Positions 33,665 through 47,021 of a stretch of DNA of 64,000 bases are shown here, one piece after another. The stretch covers positions 310,001-374,000 of the forward strand of contig JAEUWP010000562.1 in NCBI GenBank assembly GCA_018524725.1, in the 5' to 3' direction. The notes under the pieces were generated by a model. That model did no database searches. It was not told the origin of the DNA and saw only the letters and a program-made list of their open reading frames with translations. Source of the stretch: Podaxis mareebaensis. Its lineage: Eukaryota > Basidiomycota > Agaricomycetes > Agaricales > Agaricaceae. How positions within the stretch are numbered: position 1 is the stretch's first letter; every line of letters starts with the position of its first letter. The translations under genes were made by a program, and so were the position numbers.

Positions 33665-36358
33665 CATCCTATTCTCGTTGTATCTCTTCACCTCGCTTTG
33701 GACTCATCGTCTTTCCTCCATTCAGCATTTACCATTATAGAATATCCAGTGTTCGCCGATATGTATACTATCGGTACTAGCTTTTTCAGTCGATCGTTTA
33801 CCAGTGGTTTTTGCACCGTCGCATATCCATATTTGTGATAGTTCCTTCCCTTCCCCTACTTTCCCTTGGGTTATGTGACCCATTCATCTTTCATCCCTGC
33901 ATTACTGTTCATGCTACAACCGTACCACCGGGTCTTGGGTTTCACTCCAACCAGTCTTCTATTGGTTAACCGCTAATCGATTGTACTACTATCCTCTTCC
34001 ACGCTCACGCGGCTTTAACGTTCATATTTCCACACCCACTTCAATTACTTCCGTAATTCATTCCTCTCTTTCCCAACGCCCTACTTTCCCAGACTGCCCT
34101 CCTTTGTCAATGGACTGTCAATCAATGTCACGTCGACACCGCACAGACGGCGCTCTCATCTACACATGGAGAAAACTGGGACATGTCCGTACAGGATCCC
34201 TACATCCAGGTAGACTCGTGATTGCCGTCAGCCTCCGGACATTAAGCTTACTTCAGGTCCATCCTGGTCCATCGTACTCGCGGACCCCCCCTCGGTCCCG
34301 TTGGGTCTTGCGCCGTAGCTCCAAATGAGATCTCCTATTCTATTATCGAATTTCTAAATAATTCATCTCTCCATATACGTCCTAATATATTTTCGATTCG
34401 GAACATACAAAGGTACACCTTCAAGTATTACCATGAATATCGACCGTCGATCTCCCTCTGCGCGTGGCGTTCACGACAACATGATTTTAAAAACTCCGCA
34501 TTTGAATTGAGATGGTAGAGGTTCCATAGGTAATCAAAGGCTAACCACCGTAAACGAGTCTTATTCACTATACCTTGTATGTCTTCATTCCGCGGGACCG
34601 AACTAATCTAGAGCATGGCAGTGGAAGCTTATGACAACATCTTACTGTGACATACCATTGCCCGCAACCTCAACACAGCCAACCACAACTGGGTATGGTA
34701 GCTGGTAGGGGGCGATCGCAACTGATATCAATGGAGCCAGCAGTGTCATCATTATCAGGTCATAGATTACGCGATGACCTCCTGCATCAATGCATCATAG
34801 CTCGTGCCGCCGCCGCCTCTCCACCTGGAGTCTTTTGTTCGAGTGGTGGTACTATACGATCGTACTAAACAGGTGACTACTCAAACTCTCATTACCTGTC
34901 TGACATGACACCGATTCTGTTTGCTCTTCATCAAGTTCGGCAACAACTTCAGACAAGGGGCTCAACTCTGCCACTGTCACTCAGTACAGTACACCAGCAC
35001 ACGGCCGTTGAACTAGACCACCCCGAAAACCCAAATCCAGCGAATCACAGCATTCACCACCAACACGGCCATCGCCCCCCGAGAACTCAAAAAAAAAAAA
35101 GACTACGTGCCAAGTGCACACTACACATGGAGAAAAAAATGGAAGAGAACCATTTCATCATCCCATGCTCAAACCACATGTCAGCCCAACGCTAAAGTAA
35201 ATCAGTAATTACCAAGTCCTCGTGACTCCAGTTGCGTAGTCGCAAGAAGTCGCGAGACCATAGCATACGGTAGATATGGAGTTGATCACTCAGTCGAGTT
35301 AGTGAAGCCGAGGGGGCCAACGGAGGAGCTCCAATTCAAGCAGCCGAATCATACAAATGTGTATCTCAAAGCCAGCTTCTAATCATACCCCTCGGCTAAC
35401 TTATTGGATACAACCGCTACCACAGAAAGGGTATGCAACGCGAACCGTCACAAGGTCTAATATATGCCATGCAGGTGGGGTAAGTGCCATAGTCTAGGTT
35501 GTAGAAGAGGGAACCAATCAAGTAAACAGCGCGGACCGGTAGCCAATCCAGAAAACTCCTCGGATCCAATTCCCTCGAAGTGCATATGTAGTACTAACTC
35601 GTTGAGCATGCACTGCGTGCTATGTACATAGTTCCCGATCAGAAAGCCCCAAGTTTCAAATTTCAACCTGTTTCTAACAACCGCAGAACTGTGGTGCCTT
35701 ACCCCACACTCGACTTTTGAGCTTCCTCAAACTCCATGATTCCGATAATTTCCCCGGAGTTCGGACTTAAGGGACTCGCATTCTCCGGGCGGCCACGTCC
35801 GAGCAGGTGATTTAATGGACGGACATGCCTAACATGGACGGTTTATACAATAACTACCTAACTATGGCCATGTAAATAAAAGCTACCAGAGGGGAGGGCA
35901 CAAGAGGCCGACGTAATACGTATTTAGAGAGCTAAAAGCCAGAGAAAAGAACAAAAAAAGATCATGAATGAAAACTTGAGCCGTGTCATGAGTGTTGTTG
36001 AGGTGAAAAAGTTGAACGAGTTATGAATGTAAAATATACTGTAGAACAACTTGAAATGAATTGTAGGTGATCGTTAAGCATGTTGTGAAAAGATGCAAAA
36101 TGAGTTGTGTATTGTAGGTTGTCATGACGAGGAGTGAGAGGATGAGCAAGTAGGGACATAGGGTAGGGGAAATGGAGGAGGGTGAAGGTACTGTGAAGGC
36201 ACCCAAGTTGCATCTTGTATGACCACAAAGGGAGGGGTCACTTATGACGGTGGGTGTGGGACCCACCAACCAAACGGAATGGTATGTGGGGAGAGTAATA
36301 GCGACAACCAGTAGCAGCACCAGTTACTATCAAACCCTCACCACAAAACCATCTCGAG
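33665..36358. other. Intergenic region, 2.7 kb, between convergent Elongin A and GID7
   Basis: No gene could be supported. A pyrimidine-rich stretch follows the Elongin A stop (about 33670-34100). A run of 12 A residues lies at 35089-35100. Open frames here (for example 34905-35195 plus) are compositionally biased without motifs. The interval is large for two convergent genes, so it may hide a non-coding RNA or an old insertion, but nothing specific was seen. Confidence 0.4.
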
Positions 36359-39300
36359 TCAGCTCGCACTCGAATCACGGCCACCAGCCGACGAAGCCTC
36401 CCCAACTGTCGCCGCCTCACTCGGTCCAGCACCACCATTACTCGATCCACTCCCATCCCATCTCTGCCTCGGCACACTTTTCCCCTTCCCCTTCCCATTC
36501 GACATCACCGTTGACCCCGATCCCAGTCCCGAACCTCCTGCTCCATGCCGAAGCCTATCCCCTTCCGAACCGCCTACAGGCATCGGTGCCTCCCATATCC
36601 GCACCGTATGATCATCCGAGCACGATGCAAACATCCTCTCATTCCTCGGATTCCACGCGACAGAATTCACACTCCCCTCTCCGTGCCCAGCCAACTCTTC
36701 CAAAAGCACGCCAGATTCGCGATGCCACACGTACACTTTGCTATCTGTTATCCGTTCAACCGGATATGATAAGAATGTCAGTACCATGTACCAAACCAAA
36801 TTTAGGTTCAAAGGGGAATTTTTAGGGAGAAGGCATCAATAGGGGGCGGTCGGACAACAATGGATGGAGGAAACCGCAAAACGACAAGAAAAGGAAAGGA
36901 GATAGGCAAATAATTGAATAATATTGGCAAAGATAAGGGAAACGGGACGAACCTTCACTTCCGCTGACGACAAAGTTCCCATCCACTCCGCCAAAACAGC
37001 TCCGGATGACATGCCGACCTTGTTTTTGTCCCGTATACTTTCGCGCCACGCGATTCGTATCCAAGTCCCACAGCCGGATTTCCTAAACAAATTAATAGCG
37101 CAAAACGCATAAGCGAAATCAATGAACAACCCGCGGTGATACAAAGCAAAAAGAAAAAAGCCTCACATCGGGGGCAAGGTTGATAAGAGCATACCGCGAA
37201 TTCTGCGATATCTTGACACTTGTAAGTTCGCCTTCCAGAGCAACGGTACTGCAGGGAGAACAAAGCCAAAAACAGAAACAAATGCCGAAGCGTCGGTCAA
37301 TCCTCAAATCAAACTTCTCTGCATAAAAAAGGAAAGATAAGCCCACTCACAACTCTGGCTGTTTCGTCGCCAAATCATAAATGATCATCTTGTTGCTACT
37401 CCTCACGCCACTACTATGGGCGGCACCACCAGCACTAGCACCGCTGCCGGGTCCAGTCCCAGAGGCTTGATCACTACCAGAGCCGGCTTGGACCGCTACA
37501 CCAGGTCTTGTTGACGGCTCGGGTGGTGAAGGATTGCGGTCCATCCCAATTGTAACGAGACGTGTGAAGTCGGGAGTTATGGCGAGATCTGTTACTCGAA
37601 TTGGCGTCATTCCCCATGACTCGTGTAACTTCCCGTCGGCATTCTATTAATAACAATAATGAGACGTGTCAGTCAATCGGTTCAAAAATATCAGGCAGAT
37701 GGGCAGGCACTGGGGAGGTCCCCCAGGAAGTCCAAGAAGTTGTGTGCCGCCCTCCAGGTCATAGGAACGAGGAATAAATGATGGAGTTCTCACCCAGTGA
37801 ATGATTTTGCCGTCCAGAGCACCTGATATGAAGCCTGAGCCATCAGGAAGCCACGCCAGTGCAGTGACAGTCTCCGTGTGTTCGGTCAGGGTTTCGATAC
37901 ACACACCAGTCTGTTAAAACCGATTGATAAAACGAACAGTCAGGAAAAACACATGGAGATAAATGATTAGCCATGAAGTTGGAAGACTAACCTGAGCGTT
38001 CCACATCTTGATATGATGTTCTGCACTCGTTAGGAGTATTGAATCGTCCAGCGACCATGCGAGACACCCGACGTGATACTGATGATCCCGCAGTATCAGG
38101 TGTGTCGACCATTCCTGTATCGGAACGCCAGTTTCTGTGGAAATCTATCCAAAACAACAACAGGTCAGCAACCAGGGAAACCCCAAAACAAGAAAAACAA
38201 TAACGCACCCCTGCCTTCCATATAATGGCTGTCTTGTCCTTTCCACATGTCGCCAAATACGTCCCATCATGGCTCCACTGCATATTCCACACCTCGTCTG
38301 TATGCCCCTGCAGGATGATTGTCGTCGTGTTCGGGAACGCGGATTTATTACAATGATGATCAGTGTACAATGAAAATGTTGATGACTCTAGCGGTGAATT
38401 GTGATATACACATCGTGAATGCTGGTATTCGCGTGCTTGATGGAGAAGGGTGGCAAGGCGGCGTTGGGGAATCATGATGGATGATGGGATATAGTCTGTG
38501 AAACGAGGTTACACCTCAGCCCTGAACGATACGAGAACGTAAAAAAAATGTAGACGCACGCTGCAGGTCGTTGAGTAGTTGGCGCCGCGACGACCCAGAC
38601 GCACCGTCCCAGCCAGTCCGTTGCCGTAACTCTTCAGGATCAGAGCACATGAGAAAGCTGATAACAAGAAGTTGTCAAAACAACTGCCTTATCGCAAGAA
38701 TAGCTACGCGTAGTATTTACCTTGACAGGGTGTGTAGTTGTTCAGTCTCGGTATTCATAGGCGCCAGTTCATTTCTGAGAACCTGGAGCGCAGCCGTGGT
38801 CTTCTTGGCTTCCAGCAATTCCAAATACTTTTGTTGGCTTATCAGAAATCGCGCATCCTGGAGGGCGCGAGTAAGAATAACTCCGCAGCTGCGCGAACGC
38901 ACACATGAACTCACACATAGCCCCTCTTCGTCCCCTTGGAACAAGCGCGACAAGGTGGCTTCTGCCTTGGACCACATTCCATCGAGAATATAACGCCTGA
39001 ATTGTGACACTTCGGTCGACTCCATCGAGTAACCCGACTCGGCTTCGAGTGTAGCAGCAGATTCACTGAAAGAGCAACAGTAACAACAAAGCAAGTCAGC
39101 AAGGCGAGTCAAAGACAGGGGACCAACACAGCATCCCTAAACATGAGCGCATACGCACATGTATCCAACATCTCTTAGACTCTGTATCACAAGGCGAACA
39201 AACTCTTCCCTGTCCACAAAAGAGTCCTCATACAGCAGAGTACCAGGCAGGTTGACAGTCGCGACCGCGGGAGCCTTGCCATGCTTCGTCACCCCGTTCC

Positions 39301-39514
39301 CGGTCCCATTACCCAACACTAACCCCGCACCGCCCGAGGAACCATTGGTAGCAGGGCCTGAGGAAGATACGACGCCATTTCCATTGGTGGTCATACCTGT
39401 TCGGCCATTGATTGGAGCAACAGGATCCATACTGCCGCTCGCGACGGAACTCGGGCCAGCGAGGTGAGGTGAAACAGACAAGTTTGAATTCTGATCAGAA
39501 TCTGAGAAGGACAT
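36359..39514 (-). CDS. GID7: GID/CTLH ubiquitin ligase subunit 7 (WDR26 homologue)
   Basis: WD40 subunit of the GID/CTLH E3 ligase, which in yeast targets gluconeogenic enzymes. MSFSDSDQNSNLSVSPHLAG begins a disordered, Gly/Ser/Asn-rich leader. Then SFVDREEFVRLVIQSLRDVG is the LisH, and FRRYILDGMWSKAEATLSRL with FLISQQKYLELLEAKKTTAA is the CTLH region. RLATLLHQAREYQHSRC precedes the propeller: ILQGHTDEVWNMQWSHDGTY, ILRDHQYHVGCLAWSLDDS, LTEHTETVTALAWLPDGSGF, TDLAITPDFTRLVTIGMDR, ISQNSRYALINLAPD, RKYTGQKQGRHVIRSC and VNSVAWNPRNERMFASC. A Gly/Ser insert interrupts the fourth repeat. The C-terminus after RIWEAP is a Gly/Ser/Lys-rich tail. About eleven introns; the frame is intact. A broken copy lies 30 kb to the left on the same strand. 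Confidence 0.92.
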
Positions 39515-40853
39515 GTGGTAGGGAAGTGAGTATGGAGCAGGGGAGGGGAGATCGGATATTGTGGTTGAAGAGGGAAAGGGAGATAGACTTGAGGTTGGGT
39601 TGTGGTCGATTCTCTGTCGCTTGCGGGCCCTGGTATATTCGGGGTCTGCCGCGGGGAGTGGGTGAGAGGCGGGTAGGCGGGTGATGATAACAAGGGTAGT
39701 TAGTGAATAGCGCGAGAAAATGGCCGGGAGCGAGACAGTGGACAGACGAATTAGTCATGCAGTGGCAAGGGCCAGACTGGGGTGATGGGGGACAAACTCA
39801 CCAGTGGACTGGGGGTGGATGATGTCAAGCAAGGAGGGGGAGTCTGGTTGGTGGAGGTCTGATCGGGGGCGAGTAGCTGGGATGAGACTGGTCGTCGGAT
39901 GCGTCGTGGACGGTGCCCGTCTTGGGTCGTCGGGGGAGCTGTGGGGGATGGAGTGTTGTTCCAGGGCAGAGGGCGGATCGACGGAGGGTTGAGCCTCCCT
40001 TGGGTGGATATGGGATGTAGAAGAATCAATGGTTGCAAGCTGCTCAGTACACTGTGGTGGTTGTGGATGGACAGTCTCTAGCCGTCCTCAGGGCAATCTG
40101 CGTTTCTCCTCCAGCTCTATTCGCACGAAATCACCCGCTTTTAGAAATCCAATTAAACTCTTCTTCCTCCAACAATCGATACACGTTGTCCTCTGACTCA
40201 CGAATTCTCCACGCTCTTTGATTTCACACTCACAGCCCAAATGGCACAACTAACATGAACAACCTTCATTGGTACGATACCACAAAGACGGCGAGATACT
40301 ATACGACACAGACTATGAGAGATATGGAGATGCGAAGTCATTGAGTGGATGCTGCGAAACTAGTAGATGAATTGCCCCAATGGTGCGAAATGCGGCGAAA
40401 ATTTTTCAAAAAAAGGTGCAAAGAGCCAGTGCTCTCCGCAGCGAAGCGAAGAATGGTCGAGAAAAATGTTGCTTGATGTTTGACATAATATACTAGAATA
40501 ATTGCGCTTTCATGGAACAAAAGATGGTTTTGACCGACAACGAAGGAGAAGAAACTAAATGGGGTAATTGTGATAACGACAACATAGCAATTTTGAGGAT
40601 GCAAGCGGCGATTAGAACGGAATGTGGCATGACGAGACGAGACGAAACTTGCTGACTGTTTGTTGAGATACGATTGCTGAGTGATGGTTTTCCGAATGTT
40701 ACAAAAAGTGGGGTGTCCTGTCGGATATTTTATAGGTGAGAATGGGTCCCATGTACCAGCCCCCCCTGGCGGGGCTCGATTTTGATGGGGAATTTTGTGA
40801 TGTGAGCGACAAATGCCGCCCAGAGATCAAGTCCGGAGAGGAGTGCAACCAAT
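39515..40853. other. Intergenic region upstream of GID7
   Basis: About 1.3 kb. Near GID7 it is purine-rich on the plus strand, that is pyrimidine-rich on the coding strand, suggesting a long 5' leader (39520-40020). Several overlapping frames here are products of this bias. The 3' untranslated region of the Ecl1-like gene lies at the right end. No separate gene was recognised. Confidence 0.45.
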
Positions 40854-42270
40854 CTAAAGGGGGACACGCGCAACGAAGCCTAGACTGCGTTCACGTTCTC
40901 GGTCGCGCTCCCTTCCCACCAAGCCACTTCGTCCATTCCCAAATCCAGGTGCATCTGTCGAGAATCCGATACCGTCTAGATCCTCAACACGAGTCCGCCC
41001 GCGCGGTTTTTCACGGTTCCTGCTGCCAGACTGAGACCTGTCATAAATCTCAGCCTGACACACTGCGGCGAGAGTGCGGCCGCGATCTTCCATTCCAAGT
41101 AATACCTTCGGAGGTGGTGAACTGTTCCTCCGGACTGTTGTCCTGCCACGGTGGGGCTGGCCTGGCACTGAGGACCAATCCGCGTAGTCCTCCTTTCCAC
41201 CAAATCCGAGGCGCAAATCCTGCTCGACCAAGCGCGGCATTATCTCGGGCCCCAGTTTGCGAGCTCGGGAGCGAGAACGGGAGAATGATGAATCGGAGCG
41301 GTGACTGCTGCTGGACTCCCCAGGGACACGACGGCGTCCCCTCGGAGTGGCATGAACGGAAGCTGGTGGGTTGCTATCGATGACCTGTGGTGGCGGTCGT
41401 GACGCAAGCGGCAACTTGGGAGTGGGAGGAGAGGGGCGAGCTACAGTACGGCCGGATGATGTGGAGATGGGAGATGATCGTGGTGGCTCCTTGCCTGGCG
41501 AGGTGATCTGCAACAATGAGAAGTAGGCTGGCAGACTTGCGCGGTTACGGCTCCGCTTCGTCTTGTCAGCGTCTAGTTTAGCTTTCCCCCCATCAGATCC
41601 CTTCTCCGAGGGGGCGTCACTTTCCTCTGTGTCTAGATTGTCTCGGGAAGACAAGCCGAGGTCAGAAAAAGCTTCTTCATCTTCGGTCGACGAATGCGAA
41701 GGATGGGGGGCGCTCCGTGGGATGCCTCGCACGTGTGCAAAAGAAGAGTTGGAGGAGGACATGCGTCGATGGACGTGGGGAACGGTGGAGTGATTATTGG
41801 TACCAGATGGGCGACGGGCATACTGCAGGGCTGAGGGCTTCAGGAGGTATGGAAAGCCGAATTGTTTGGAGATGCTTTCTTCAACCAGCTCAGATCCTTC
41901 GGTGTACTCAGTCCGGACAGTGAGGCTGGCATCTTCTTCCTCGTCGTCGGTAACCATGCTGGACCAGGTTGCGGAGGAACCTGGGTATGTTTCACGGCCT
42001 CGAATGTTCTTGAGTGCAGTGCCGAGAGCAGAAGGCATGAGTGGTGGCACATCGCCGCCGTTGGCATAGCCGAGATGGGGTGAAGAGAGGGCACTACTGG
42101 AAGATGAGATTGAGGGGGACGTTGCATCACGACCTTGGCAGTCGTCACTGCAATAAGCAGACCTGGAAGGGGAGAGATATTGGGAAGGGGAGTCGAGCCG
42201 AGAGTAGGTGGAGAGCATACCCGTAGTCGAAGAGGTGCTTGCCGCACACCAGACATATTTCCTCGAACAT
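40854..42270 (-). CDS. Ecl1-family zinc-binding protein (life-span regulatory factor-like)
   Basis: Ecl1 family proteins are small zinc binders linked to chronological life span and stress response in fission yeast. The start MFEEICLVCGKHLFDYG at 42270 is joined across an intron of about 60 nt to SAYCSDDCQGRDATSPSISS, giving the four-Cys motif CxxC...CxxxC. SALSSPHLGYANGGDVPPL and LGTALKNIRGRETY are conserved in mushroom homologues as I recall them. The remaining 350 or so residues are Ser/Pro/Arg-rich and disordered (RSDSSFSRSRSRARKLGPE, late RERDRERERSLGF). Reading without the intron gives a long frame starting upstream at 42374, but it loses the CxxC half of the motif. The biochemical function is not established. 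Confidence 0.78.
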
Positions 42271-43230
42271 GTAGGGACGATGGAGGTAGAGATAGATGAT
42301 AGAGGACGGAGGAGACAGCGGAGGGCGGAGCCTGGTGCGATGATGAGACGGGGTAATGGGAAGGAAAGAGTCAAAGCTTATATAGGGAGATCCTGGGAGG
42401 TCGCAACATTCGCAACGGAAAACGAATTTTTGAAATGCCTTGGAAATGCCCATTTTGACCAATTTAGACCGCTTTGATCCAAGTCACAATTCCCGTCACA
42501 CACGTGATGCTCCCATCCGTAACACATGTCACAGGCCCCGACTCTCCAATATATCCAGATTACTCCCTCTATTCACTCCGGGTCACAGGCACCCCAGGAC
42601 CCCGTGCACCCATCACCTGTCGATTCCTGCACTGCCCACTCCTCTACAGACCACAACCCCGGTCTTGGTCGCACCGATAGGGGGCGTCCTGCTAAATAGA
42701 ACTCTCATTTTGCCAATAGTCTTTTCCCTCACCAGCTACGAATCCCGCGTCCTCTCTCTGCCAGTGTTCGGCCAAAGCACACGCCCCATCACACGTTTGC
42801 CCCGCGTCCATACCAAGCCATTGGCCCCTCAGAACGGCATCAGATGACTCGCTTTACTTTGCCAATTCACCCCTCTCCTGCAAGCTAACCAAACTCTGCA
42901 ATCGTGTGGCGTGCACGTTCTCGCTCGTCTCAATTCTCTTCTCTCCTTTCAATTTCTGTATTACTTTCTCAAGCTTTTGCCCCTTCTTTGCACTCATGAT
43001 CACAAACGTCTCGATGCACCTTTAGCCCTGCCGCCTACACGGATGCCCCGTTGGCCGGCCTGGACATCTAGCCTTACCGCTTGTACACCATTCGTACACT
43101 TTCCAGTATTTTCCGACCTCCCTGAGATCAGGCAGCCCAGGGTCATGTTCTAGAGAGTTCCCCAGGAAATAAATAGTTAAATCCTATTTTAGCAATTTCA
43201 TTGGTAAATTGTTCGTGACGCAGTGTGACA

Positions 43231-43260
43231 CCGCCCTACCGCGTTTGGGTAGCAGGGCGG
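43231..43260. repeat. GC-rich imperfect hairpin
   Basis: CCGCCCT (43231-43237) is matched by AGGGCGG (43254-43260), with an inner ACC/GGT pair and an AGC bulge. It could fold as a 7-bp stem. Origin unknown; not adjacent to a gene end. Confidence 0.5.
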
Positions 43261-46200
43261 CGCATGCAGAGTGAGAAGCTGAGCGGTGAGCGACGTCATG
43301 TATGAATCAGATTGTGAGCTCTGTTGCCATACCAATTCAAACTCGCGATTATCGTACCGGCACACACAACATTATAGAGACTGCCTTAGTCTATCTAGCA
43401 CGCAATACCCTTCCCAGATTCTGGACTCATCACTTAGGAATAGCTCACCTTAATCGTACCACCCAGACCCCAGACCCCAAGCTATTGACCCAAACCCCCG
43501 TCATTCCGTGTCGGACGATGCACACATGTCGGCCGATCTCACCCCGCAACTCTCGGCGTCTCATATTCCTGACTCGTCCATCGTTTTCCACCCATGAGCC
43601 CATCACCGTCATCCCCATGCTGTTGGGATGAACCCTTCTATAACTTCTATGGAATCATAACTGACACGTAGATCGTCTACTTGCACTTACCATGTTAACC
43701 GCTCCAGTCCTCGCGGTCACAATTTTAAAATTATGGCCTTCCCATGCAAAAACCTCCCAAGGACTTCCTGATGGTACATCTTTGAGTACCCTTCCGACGG
43801 GTATTTCCATCCGCGCCACTTTTCTGATCATAGCAGGGAACCCATGTCATGCCTCCCTCATAATACCTTTCAGTCGGCGACACGGATTCTTAAGCCGTTC
43901 TGCTATGATGCAAGACAAAGTGCGGTGGTGCGTCACCGGATTCGAATACTCATCCGCTCGCCCTCGCCCCGCGGCATAACCCCACCGTCACATCATCCAC
44001 TCCTTTTGGTCTAGAAACTCTGCTTCCTCAATCTGGGTCATCGCCACCATGTCAGCCAGATCGAGACCCTACACGCCGTCACAGTTCGAGTACCTCTTCA
44101 ACCAAAAGTCCTTCTGACACCATCCACTCAAAGCTACTGTCCCCGCGCCTCTTCTCTCGCTTCACCATGAGCCAAGGACAGCTTCCGCTATTTCGTGTGG
44201 CTTGCCGTCTCGTGGAGCTCATCCGAACCTATCCCGCACTTCCATAATACAACGAGCATCACATACTTACTACCCACCGCTCACTCTTCTATTTATGATG
44301 GCTCTCATATAGTGAGCTATTAGTGTTATACTTCACATCCTTCGACTTCGATTCTTGGATATTCTCCGAATACCCGTGTCAAGGTTACCACGGGACCAGA
44401 TTCCTAACCTGTGGGGGCAATCCGATTACTGAACGCCGCCTTCGGGAATCTAGTACACAATGGGGACTTTGAATCTCCTAGACAATCCCCCTTCTCCGCT
44501 GTAAATTCGCAAAGAACGAAGAAGAATGATACGAAACAATGAGCGAAGCGATGTGCTTATCTGTCCCATCGCCTTATCGTGTTTTACTCAAAGCTGTTGA
44601 CTCCCTGGCTATACAAGGCCCTCCATTGTGATGGTTCTCCCGTAAACATCATGAACCAATAACACCACCCGGCCTTCTATCAGGGCTTTTTTGGGATATT
44701 CCACGACTACAATCTAACCCTCGTCTGGTATCCAAGGCAGTAACGGTTCAGGAGCAAAAGACTCATCTTTCCTAGTCGGAGAACAAAGGGGCATTGTTTG
44801 CTAAGTGCTGTGATCAGAATCGAAGCTCTGGGTTAATTATAGGACAATGGGGGTCGTGCTCTCGATAGAGACGGTGAATGCCTTAAAAAGATTTTACAGG
44901 TACAATAAGCCATTAGTTGTTCGACGTTCAACGGCAGCGTCTCCCCGCCAACTTGCATCTTAATGATGATTCTGCTGCTTTTCATCACCACCTCGCACTG
45001 TTATCTGCTATTGTGATACCGTGAGATGGATATCTGGGTTCGACCCTGGTTGCATCGGAGCGCCTCCTATCCCTTGGAGAGGGTATTGCCATATACACAA
45101 AGAACCTTGGTGAGTCACGCTAGCGCCCAAACAGCATTTGAACCGAAGTGGTACCCTCAAATGGTCGTTCCCCCCGCAGCAGGATGTGCATCATGCGGTG
45201 TGCTAAGCACTTTCAAAAGATCAGGCCCCCATTGTTCTGTGCTAATACGATCTAATACAATCTTCGGACCCCTGAGGCGGTGTCATACAACATTGGTCTG
45301 CCGCCAGGTCACGTTCAGATGGATGTCGTTATCCACCACCCGCAGTCTGATTACTTGGGATCAGGTCACTTATAGTCCCGCCTCCTTGTGGGCACCATGG
45401 CGTGGGGCATGACCTCCTGTCAAATGGCCCGGAGATGCCACAGTAATGATGATGCTGTCTCTTGCGGATCATGTGTTCCTCATAGTCTTGACGATGCGGC
45501 GAGATTTCAGCTCAATTAGTGTTTTCGAATGGGCCTATGCGCATTGAATAGTGAATTCTCCAAGACTCCGAGCACCCGATAACCATCGTAATGTCGCCAA
45601 GTACGAAATTGTAATTATACCCAGTTTGTAGAAAACCTTAATGGAGAGCTGTTCGGAAAGTAATGGCCTCATCTTTGGAGAGGATGAATAATCTAGGACC
45701 TGATGACACCCCCTTAGTCTTGAAGCCTATTAATCCATGGTTTCTGACTGTAGGCTGTGCTGCATAACGAAGGTGTTCGCTCTGATGTGACCCGCTCACG
45801 GCAAACACCTCGGCAACCCTAAGCAGCGCAGGGCAAAGTGTTAAGCGGGATTTGCCAGGTCTCTCCCGCAAACACCCATCCTATTAACCAGGTGATCAGC
45901 GAAATCACATACATGTAAACGTGTTATGTTAATCTGATGTTGCTCAATGTATTAGCGATTGGCCATATAGGACCATCATGGGAGAAAAATGTCAAAAAGC
46001 CAAAAGGTTTTGGAGCAGGGCAGCCGCCAAAAGCCGCGAACGTGCTGCAAGGGATTCGTAGACGCATCAACAATTGTCATGATCTTGGGAAAAGAAAGTC
46101 ATGTTACCCAGTTTTGAGGATACAAACACCACCTTTTGCCGAAAGAGGGGTGGAGTCGGCGGAGGTTAAACTGGGATATTGACTTCAGGCTCGGTAACGG

Positions 46201-46997
46201 CTGATCGCAGTTTCCTTCATCTCTGCGACCTTGATAGTAACTTCTTTCCTTTGTTTACGACATCCTTGCTTGTCGAGCTCACGAAGAGAGACATTTGCCC
46301 TAGAACATCCGTTGGAGCTTTTTCCGGCTTCGCGAAGATGTAAACCAGATGTTTGGGGAAACCAGAAAAATTAGATTGCGTGAAAAAATCTACTGAACTA
46401 GAGCCGAAGTATGAAATCCAATAATAGACTATGGACCGTCCCAGTGACAACCGTCTCGAAGGTCTCCTTTGGCCCAACGTGCCATCTCGTAAATAAGTAT
46501 TCTCACCAGCCCCAGGTTTCGGAAGATGTCTATCGGAGACTTCGGAAATACCGCCATCTTATCGTCCGTGATTCCTCAGAGCAACTGTGTCGGTCCTCAT
46601 CGGATACAGGTACATACAATGAGCAAGATGTACCTAAGAGAGTCTATCATCCTAACAGCTGATTCCAGGGCACCGAGCAGGTCTCCATCTCCGATCCGTA
46701 TTTCCAAATCCCCATCCCCGCCGGGGAGGAAAGGTATGAGAAGGGACCTCGCCAATCACTTCCTCAAAACGACCTCCGATTGGGGTGGAATTTCTCTTCG
46801 TTTCCTCGAACGTTGGCCACACACACGAGGTCAAGGCAGCACAAACAGTTCATTGTCCATTGTTAAGAATAAACCCTCGGGTCCGTTCTAACATCTCGCG
46901 CAGACTACCACCGCTGCTGGGTTTCCATTATCCGAGTCTATCTTCTGCTCGACTCCAGGAAAGACCTACAAAGACCTAGTGCACGGGCGTGGCCAGT

Positions 46998-47021
46998 GCG
47001 TCACCGCATAAGGAGTGACGC
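46998..47021. repeat. Short inverted repeat GCGTCAC/GTGACGC
   Basis: A perfect 7-bp inverted repeat separated by 10 bases, within a locally GC-rich patch. GTGACGC halves resemble ATF/CREB-type half-sites, but no gene is near. It could be a chance palindrome or the remnant of a transposon end. Confidence 0.35.

Noticed and set aside
35089..35100. Run of 12 A residues as a possible retroposon tail
   Set aside because: No coding remnant upstream and no target-site duplication found; simple homopolymer is sufficient.
40736..41383. Long plus-strand open frame
   Set aside because: Antisense to the Ecl1-like coding region; its composition mirrors the Ser/Arg-rich tail.
45000..45070. GGGTTCGACCCTGG resembling a tRNA T-loop
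   Set aside because: No D-arm, anticodon arm or acceptor stem could be paired around it.
45026..45412. Open frame of 128 codons in the gene-poor block
   Set aside because: No motif, no splice partners and no homology recognised; expected by chance in 6 kb.
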